Assembly (NCBI GenBank): GCA_005883865.1
Contig: VBAO01000130.1
Location: 1 to 8,530 of the forward strand
DNA: 8,530 nucleotides
Origin: Candidatus Segetimicrobium genomatis
GTDB lineage: Bacteria; Sysuimicrobiota; Sysuimicrobiia; Sysuimicrobiales; Segetimicrobiaceae
Direction of reading: 5' to 3'
Made by a program: the position numbers and the translations under genes. Shown here in pieces: positions 6,079 to 8,530 of this stretch. Positions within the stretch are counted from its first letter, which is position 1, and each line of letters begins with the position of its first letter. The notes below the pieces were generated by a model. The model made no database searches. It was not told the origin of the DNA and saw only the letters and a list, made by a program, of their open reading frames with translations.

Positions 6079-6729
6079 GTGGGACAGGTCTTCAGGAGGA
6101 TCGCAGCGCGCGACGAGATTCTGGCGGCGGGGCTGGCGGCCGATCTCAACGGGTCGTTCGAGCGGCTGGTCCTGGCTTACCAAGATCGGCTCTACGGGTT
6201 CGCGCTCCGTCTCGCGGGCAACCGGCAGGACGCCGAGGACATCACCCAGGACGCGTTCGTGCGCGCCTACCACGCCCTGCAAGCCTACCCGGCCGCGCGG
6301 CGGCGGGCGCTGGCCGTGCGGCCCTGGCTCTACCGGATCGCGCTCAATCTCAGCCGGAACCGCCGACGCGGGAAGCGGCCGCCCATCGCTTCGCTCGATC
6401 CCGAAGGCGAGGGGGCCGGACCGGACGTCCCGGACGTCGATGTGGGGCGGCTGCCGGAGCCGGCGTTCGACCGCGCAGAACTCCGGCGCGCGCTCGCCGC
6501 CCTTGTGGGCGCGCTCCCACCCCGGTACCGCGTCCCTGTGATCCTGCGCCACGTGCAGGGCATCGCCTACCGGGAGATCGCATCGATCCTGGGCCTGCCG
6601 ATCGGCACGGTCAAAGGGAACGTCCACCGGGGGCTCCGCCTGCTCGAGGAAGATTTGGCGAGGCAGCACGACATCACATCGGGCCGGCGCGGGGACAGGG
6701 CGCAGGCGGGGAGGGTGATGCACCGATGA
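6079..6729 (+). CDS. ECF-type RNA polymerase sigma factor
   Basis: A 216-residue sigma70-family factor of the extracytoplasmic-function type: region 2 and region 4 only. Region 2 (about 25-95) includes FERLVLAYQDRLYGFALRL, the DAEDITQDAFVRAY helix (51-64) that contacts core polymerase and the -10 element, and WLYRIALNLSRNRRR. A linker rich in Asp, Pro and Gly (about 100-130) leads to region 4 (about 135-192) with LPPRYRVPVILRHVQG, YREIASILGLPIGTVKGNVHRG (helix-turn-helix for the -35 element) and LRLLEEDL. I chose GTG 6079-6081 because GGAGG lies seven bases upstream and the domain begins soon after; upstream in-frame starts (6041, 5905) lack a ribosome binding site and the latter runs antisense into the permease gene. 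The stop TGA overlaps the next start as ATGA, so the two are translationally coupled. No zinc-finger anti-sigma gene is adjacent. Confidence 0.93.
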   Translation: MGQVFRRIAARDEILAAGLAADLNGSFERLVLAYQDRLYGFALRLAGNRQDAEDITQDAFVRAYHALQAYPAARRRALAVRPWLYRIALNLSRNRRRGKRPPIASLDPEGEGAGPDVPDVDVGRLPEPAFDRAELRRALAALVGALPPRYRVPVILRHVQGIAYREIASILGLPIGTVKGNVHRGLRLLEEDLARQHDITSGRRGDRAQAGRVMHR

Positions 6730-7544
6730 CACGGCCGGAATTTCTTGGACGCGACTCCCGGGCGCGGCAGGGAGGGGTCGCACGGCTCCTCCGGGACCTG
6801 GGCGATGCCCGGGCCCCCGGGACGATCTTCCCGGCTGTGCTGGAGCGCCTCGGCTTGGGCGACGCCTACGGGAGGCTGGACACGCCGATCGGCCCCGTCT
6901 TCGTCGCGTACAACGCCCACGGCGTGTCCGCCGTCAGGCCGGGCGGGTCGGCGAAGGAGTTCGAAGCGGCCTTCCGGACCCGCTTCGGCCGCCCGATCCG
7001 CCGCGCCGGCGGGCTACCGGCGGCGCTCGCGGGGCGCCTCGGCCGCGCCTTCCGTGGTACGGGGCGACCGTCGGTCCACTTCGACCTGCGGAGCGTGTCC
7101 GAGTTCGAGCGGGCTGTCCTGCGAAAGGCGCTCAGCATCCCGCGCGGGGAGGTCCGGCCCTACGGCTGGATCGCACGGGAGATCGGTCGTCCCGCGGCGG
7201 CACGGGCGGTGGGCACGGCGCTGGCGCGCAATCCGATCCCGCTCCTCATTCCCTGTCACCGGGTCGTACGGAACGACGGGCGCGTCGGCGGCTACCTCTT
7301 CGGCCCCGAGTTCAAGCGCAGGGTGCTGGCCGACGAAGGCGTCGATGTCGAAGCGCTCGAGGCCCGCGCGCACGCCGGCACCCAGTACTACGGCAGCGAC
7401 ACGACGCGCATCTACTGCTTCCCCACCTGCCGGAACGCCCGCCGGATCTCCCCCGCTCACCGCGTATCCTTCCGATCCGCCGCCGAGGCGCGCGGGGCCG
7501 GCTACCGGCCGTGCGCGGTGTGCCGCCCGTCGCTGGCGTCGTAA
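6726..7544 (+). CDS. Ogt-type methylated-DNA-protein cysteine methyltransferase fused to C-terminal Ada zinc/methyl-acceptor domain
   Basis: A 272-residue two-domain alkylation-repair protein. An N-terminal part (about 1-120) includes RLDTPIGPVFVAYNAHGVSAV, the usual Ogt N-domain strand pattern. The methyltransferase domain (about 122-205) has the recognition helix region RGEVRPYGWIAREIGRP, the Asn hinge region ALARNPIP and the active site PCHRVV with acceptor Cys177, expected to take alkyl groups from O6-alkylguanine. Residues ~217-270 match the metal-binding domain of Ada: Cys231 and Cys235 (IYCFPTC) and Cys263 and Cys266 (PCAVC), spaced 4/28/3 against 4/27/3 in E. coli Ada (Cys38, 42, 69, 72). 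In Ada the Cys38 equivalent takes methyl from phosphotriesters. The order is reversed relative to Ada and the AraC-type DNA-binding domain is absent. ATG overlaps the sigma factor stop (ATGA). Residues ~15-45 (LLRDLGDARAPGTIFPAVLERL) resemble segments found before anti-sigma or associated domains, which is only suggestive. Confidence 0.92.
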   Translation: MTRPEFLGRDSRARQGGVARLLRDLGDARAPGTIFPAVLERLGLGDAYGRLDTPIGPVFVAYNAHGVSAVRPGGSAKEFEAAFRTRFGRPIRRAGGLPAALAGRLGRAFRGTGRPSVHFDLRSVSEFERAVLRKALSIPRGEVRPYGWIAREIGRPAAARAVGTALARNPIPLLIPCHRVVRNDGRVGGYLFGPEFKRRVLADEGVDVEALEARAHAGTQYYGSDTTRIYCFPTCRNARRISPAHRVSFRSAAEARGAGYRPCAVCRPSLAS

Positions 7545-7576
7545 CCGGCCCGTTGCGGCCGCGCCCTCTCTCCCAA

Positions 7577-7690
7577 TCAGGCGAGCCCTTCGCCTTGCGC
7601 CGCAGCTGCCAACCGCGCGTCAAACGAGAAGAACGCCAGTTCCGGCAGCTCGCTCTGAAGGCTCAACCGCAACGGCCCTCCTGCAACCAT
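7577..7690 (-). pseudogene. C-terminal remnant of PIN-domain (VapC-like) toxin
   Basis: The minus-strand frame ending at TGA 7579-7577 contains SELPELAFFSFDARLAAAA, matching the last strand and helix of PIN-domain ribonucleases (pattern F-x-[ST]-F-D-x-x-L-x-x-A-A), with the conserved Asp of the FD motif. Only ~37 codons remain; the frame is closed upstream by a TAA near 7710 and the N-terminal two thirds of the domain, with its catalytic acidic residues, are missing. An ATG at 7688-7690 has no ribosome binding site at a useful distance. Lying just downstream of an antitoxin fragment on the same strand, it is best read as the toxin end of a deleted toxin-antitoxin operon. Recognition rests on a short motif. 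Confidence 0.55.
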
Positions 7691-7741
7691 TTCTGCGCCA
7701 GACCCTCTTTAAGGGGGAGAGGCGGGGGAAGAGTCCGCACC

Positions 7742-7795
7742 TCACTTGCTCAGTCGCGCCTTGGCTTCGCGCACCCCCGTCCTCCTCGGCTTCAC
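7742..7795 (-). pseudogene. N-terminal remnant of Phd/YefM-type antitoxin
   Basis: GTG 7793-7795 follows AGAGGTG (7807-7801) by five bases and starts a 17-codon frame MKPRRTGVREAKARLSK, then TGA at 7744-7742. The V-R-E-A-K-A-R-L-S pattern is the hallmark first helix of Phd/YefM-family antitoxins, which normally continue for another 50-70 residues; these are absent. Promoter, operator-like palindrome and ribosome binding site are still in place upstream. With the PIN fragment at 7577-7690 it marks a toxin-antitoxin module that has lost the antitoxin C-terminus and most of the toxin. The segment between them (7691-7741) includes an imperfect stem CCTCT/AGAGG (7704-7708/7718-7722) of the kind seen in short intergenic repeats. 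Confidence 0.6.
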
Positions 7796-7810
7796 GGCAA
7801 CACCTCTGAA

Positions 7811-7865
7811 AGTAGACTCTGAGACTACTCAAAAATTGTAATCTAGAGTAGCCGCAATGAGTCAA
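7811..7865 (-). promoter_or_regulatory. Promoter and palindromic operator of the decayed toxin-antitoxin module
   Basis: Minus strand: -35 TTGACT (7865-7860, 5 of 6), spacer 19 bases (longer than ideal), -10 TACAAT (7840-7835, 5 of 6). Just downstream lies a 19-base palindrome AGTAGACTC-T-GAGACTACT (7811-7829) with 8 of 9 pairs matched. A third copy of the AGTAG half-site at 7847-7851 forms a wider dyad with CTACTC at 7825-7830. Position between the -10 box and the antitoxin ribosome binding site is typical of autoregulated toxin-antitoxin operons, where the antitoxin or complex binds. Confidence 0.6.
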
Positions 7866-7870
7866 GTTGG

Positions 7871-8305
7871 TTAGCGGACGATGAGGACCGGACCGTACGC
7901 CCCATGCAGCACTCGTTCACTCACGCTCCCGAGGATGAGGCCGCCGACCTGGCCGAGGCCCCGGCTGCCCATGATGATGAGATCCGCGTTGTGCTCCTCC
8001 GCCGCATTGATGATCTCGCCCGCGGGATCCCCTTGACGGTAGATGCGCCTCACGCGGGCATCAACGCCGGCGAGCGCCTCCGCCGTCTTCTCAAGCACCG
8101 TCCGCCCGGCCTGCTGCAGCGCCTCCTCCAGCGCGCCGAGATTGACGATCCCCACGCCCGCGCTGCCCAATGCGATATTCGGAATGTGCCCCACGTTAAC
8201 CAGCATGACATCCGCTTCCCGCAGCTCGCGGACGAAGCGTGCAGCCAGCTTCGCCGCCCCTATCGCGTGCGGTGACCCATCGGTGGCCACAAGGATCCGC
8301 AGCAT
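7871..8305 (-). CDS. Universal stress protein, UspA family
   Basis: A 144-residue single-domain universal stress protein of normal length. It starts MLRILVATDGSPHA with the conserved Asp9 of the first strand and has a VNV strand (about 36-38). Near the C-terminus GSRGLGQVGGLILGS (113-127) exactly matches the ATP-binding pattern G-x2-G-x9-G-[ST], followed by VSERVLHGAYGPVLIVR. It therefore belongs to the ATP-binding UspA class. ATG 8303-8305 has only a weak GAGGCGG tract upstream. It begins 40 bases after the end of tRNA-Thr on the same strand with no hairpin and T-run between, so it may be co-transcribed with the tRNA. Cytoplasmic; likely a stress-survival role, with no specific partner visible. 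Confidence 0.95.
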   Translation of the reverse strand: MLRILVATDGSPHAIGAAKLAARFVRELREADVMLVNVGHIPNIALGSAGVGIVNLGALEEALQQAGRTVLEKTAEALAGVDARVRRIYRQGDPAGEIINAAEEHNADLIIMGSRGLGQVGGLILGSVSERVLHGAYGPVLIVR

Positions 8306-8345
8306 CTCCGCAACCGCCTCGGCTGTCCAAGAACGTTGATAGTGA

Positions 8346-8422
8346 TGGAGCCCTCGACCGGAGTTGAACCGGTAACCCCCTCATTACAAATGAGGTGCTC
8401 TGCCGAATTGAGCTACGAGGGC
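8346..8422 (-). tRNA. tRNA-Thr (anticodon TGT)
   Basis: Minus strand: acceptor GCCCTCG (8422-8416) pairs with CGAGGGC (8356-8350), then discriminator T and encoded CCA (8349-8346 as TCCA). The anticodon arm is CCTCA-TTTGTAA-TGAGG with TGT in the loop, the D arm reads GCTC...GAGC, and the T arm ACCGG-TTCAACT-CCGGT. Total length 77 nt, a standard class I tRNA. It lies between the truncated SDR gene at the window edge and uspA. Confidence 0.97.
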
Positions 8423-8436
8423 CCGCCCTCCACCGT

Positions 8437-8466
8437 AGTCTAACAGACCCCGTCAGCCCATGTACA
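8437..8466 (-). promoter_or_regulatory. Candidate promoter of tRNA-Thr
   Basis: Minus strand: TGTACA (8466-8461, 4 of 6 to the -35 consensus), 18-base spacer, TAGACT (8442-8437, 4 of 6 to the -10). The predicted start lies roughly ten bases before the mature tRNA 5' end at 8422, a sensible distance. The -35 falls inside the last codons of the upstream SDR gene. The match is modest; the tRNA might instead be read from the SDR operon. Confidence 0.4.
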
Positions 8467-8530
8467 GCCCGCCGTTCACGTCGATGGTGGCCCCCGTGAG
8501 GTAGGCGGACTCGGGACCGGCGAGGAACAC
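8453..8530 (-). CDS. SDR-family oxidoreductase, C-terminal end (partial, runs off window)
   Basis: Only the last 25 codons and TGA (8455-8453) are present. They read VFLAGPESAYLTGATIDVNGG followed by LYMG, the standard C-terminus of a FabG/PhaB-like classical short-chain dehydrogenase: the FLAxPxSxYxTG segment and the D-V-N-G-G turn that shapes the active-site end. The ending GLYMG resembles beta-ketoacyl/acetoacetyl-CoA reductases, but 25 residues cannot fix the substrate. The start lies beyond the right edge. It is upstream of tRNA-Thr on the same strand, 30 bases away. It differs from the SDR at 2936-3718, whose tail is longer. Confidence 0.88.
   Translation of the reverse strand: MFLAGPESAYLTGATIDVNGGLYMG

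Noticed and set aside
6009..6725. Upstream in-frame extension of the Ogt-Ada protein across the sigma factor gene
   Set aside because: It is an Arg/Gly/Pro-rich off-frame reading of the sigma gene; the ATG at 6726 overlapping the sigma stop gives a normal Ogt start.
7511..7865. Intact genes in the gap between the repair protein and uspA, on either strand
   Set aside because: The available frames of 80-100 codons have no family pattern, no good ribosome binding site and conflict with the better-supported toxin-antitoxin remnants in other frames.
1..8530. CRISPR array, insertion sequence, prophage or integron attachment site
   Set aside because: No spaced direct repeats, transposase or integrase motifs, or terminal inverted repeats were found; neither tRNA gene has a duplicated 3' end within the window.

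Overview
This is a high-GC bacterial chromosome segment. GC is strongly enriched at third codon positions, most Shine-Dalgarno sequences are recognisable and often strong, and both tRNA genes encode their 3' CCA. The gene content (an F420/luciferase-like oxidoreductase, a Cgl0159-type aldolase, SDRs, an ECF sigma factor, an EamA transporter, UspA) suits an aerobic soil or sediment lineage of high GC, such as Rokubacteria, Chloroflexota, Armatimonadota or relatives. The phylum cannot be fixed from this window. There is no prophage, transposase or CRISPR; apart from one decayed toxin-antitoxin locus this looks like ordinary chromosome.

Layout. From 3718 down to 56, everything reads on the minus strand: an SDR dehydrogenase (3718-2936), a Cgl0159-like (beta/alpha)8 aldolase (2907-1861), an LLM-class flavin/F420 oxidoreductase (1805-843) carrying an in-frame TGA exactly where the family has Trp, then tRNA-Tyr(GTA) with its own strong promoter, then an unrecognised four-cysteine protein (667-56). 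The first three genes are closely spaced and probably form a small catabolic operon. Divergent from them is a small DUF2628-like membrane protein (3839-4201), closed by a perfect 15-bp hairpin.

Between 4300 and 4850 lie two tandem minus-strand genes for tiny secreted proteins. They share a signal peptide, a PTV motif, a pair of cysteines exactly 14 residues apart and near-identical ribosome binding sites; the upstream one is preceded by two operator-like dyads around a plausible promoter. Next is an EamA/DMT permease (5937-4963), divergent from a two-gene plus-strand operon. That operon encodes an ECF sigma factor (6079-6729) overlapping by ATGA a DNA-alkylation repair protein (6726-7544) in which an Ogt-type methyltransferase domain is followed by an Ada-type zinc/methyl-acceptor domain, the reverse of E. 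coli Ada and without its AraC DNA-binding domain. This is the most interesting unit here: a sigma factor translationally coupled to a protein with two suicidal methyl-acceptor cysteines, occupying the place where an anti-sigma factor is usually found.

The 326-base gap 7545-7870 holds the remains of a toxin-antitoxin module on the minus strand: promoter, operator-like palindrome, RBS and first 17 codons of a Phd/YefM-like antitoxin, then a deletion, then the C-terminal end of a PIN-domain (VapC-like) toxin. After it come UspA (8305-7871), tRNA-Thr(TGT) (8422-8346) and the last 25 codons of another SDR running off the window.
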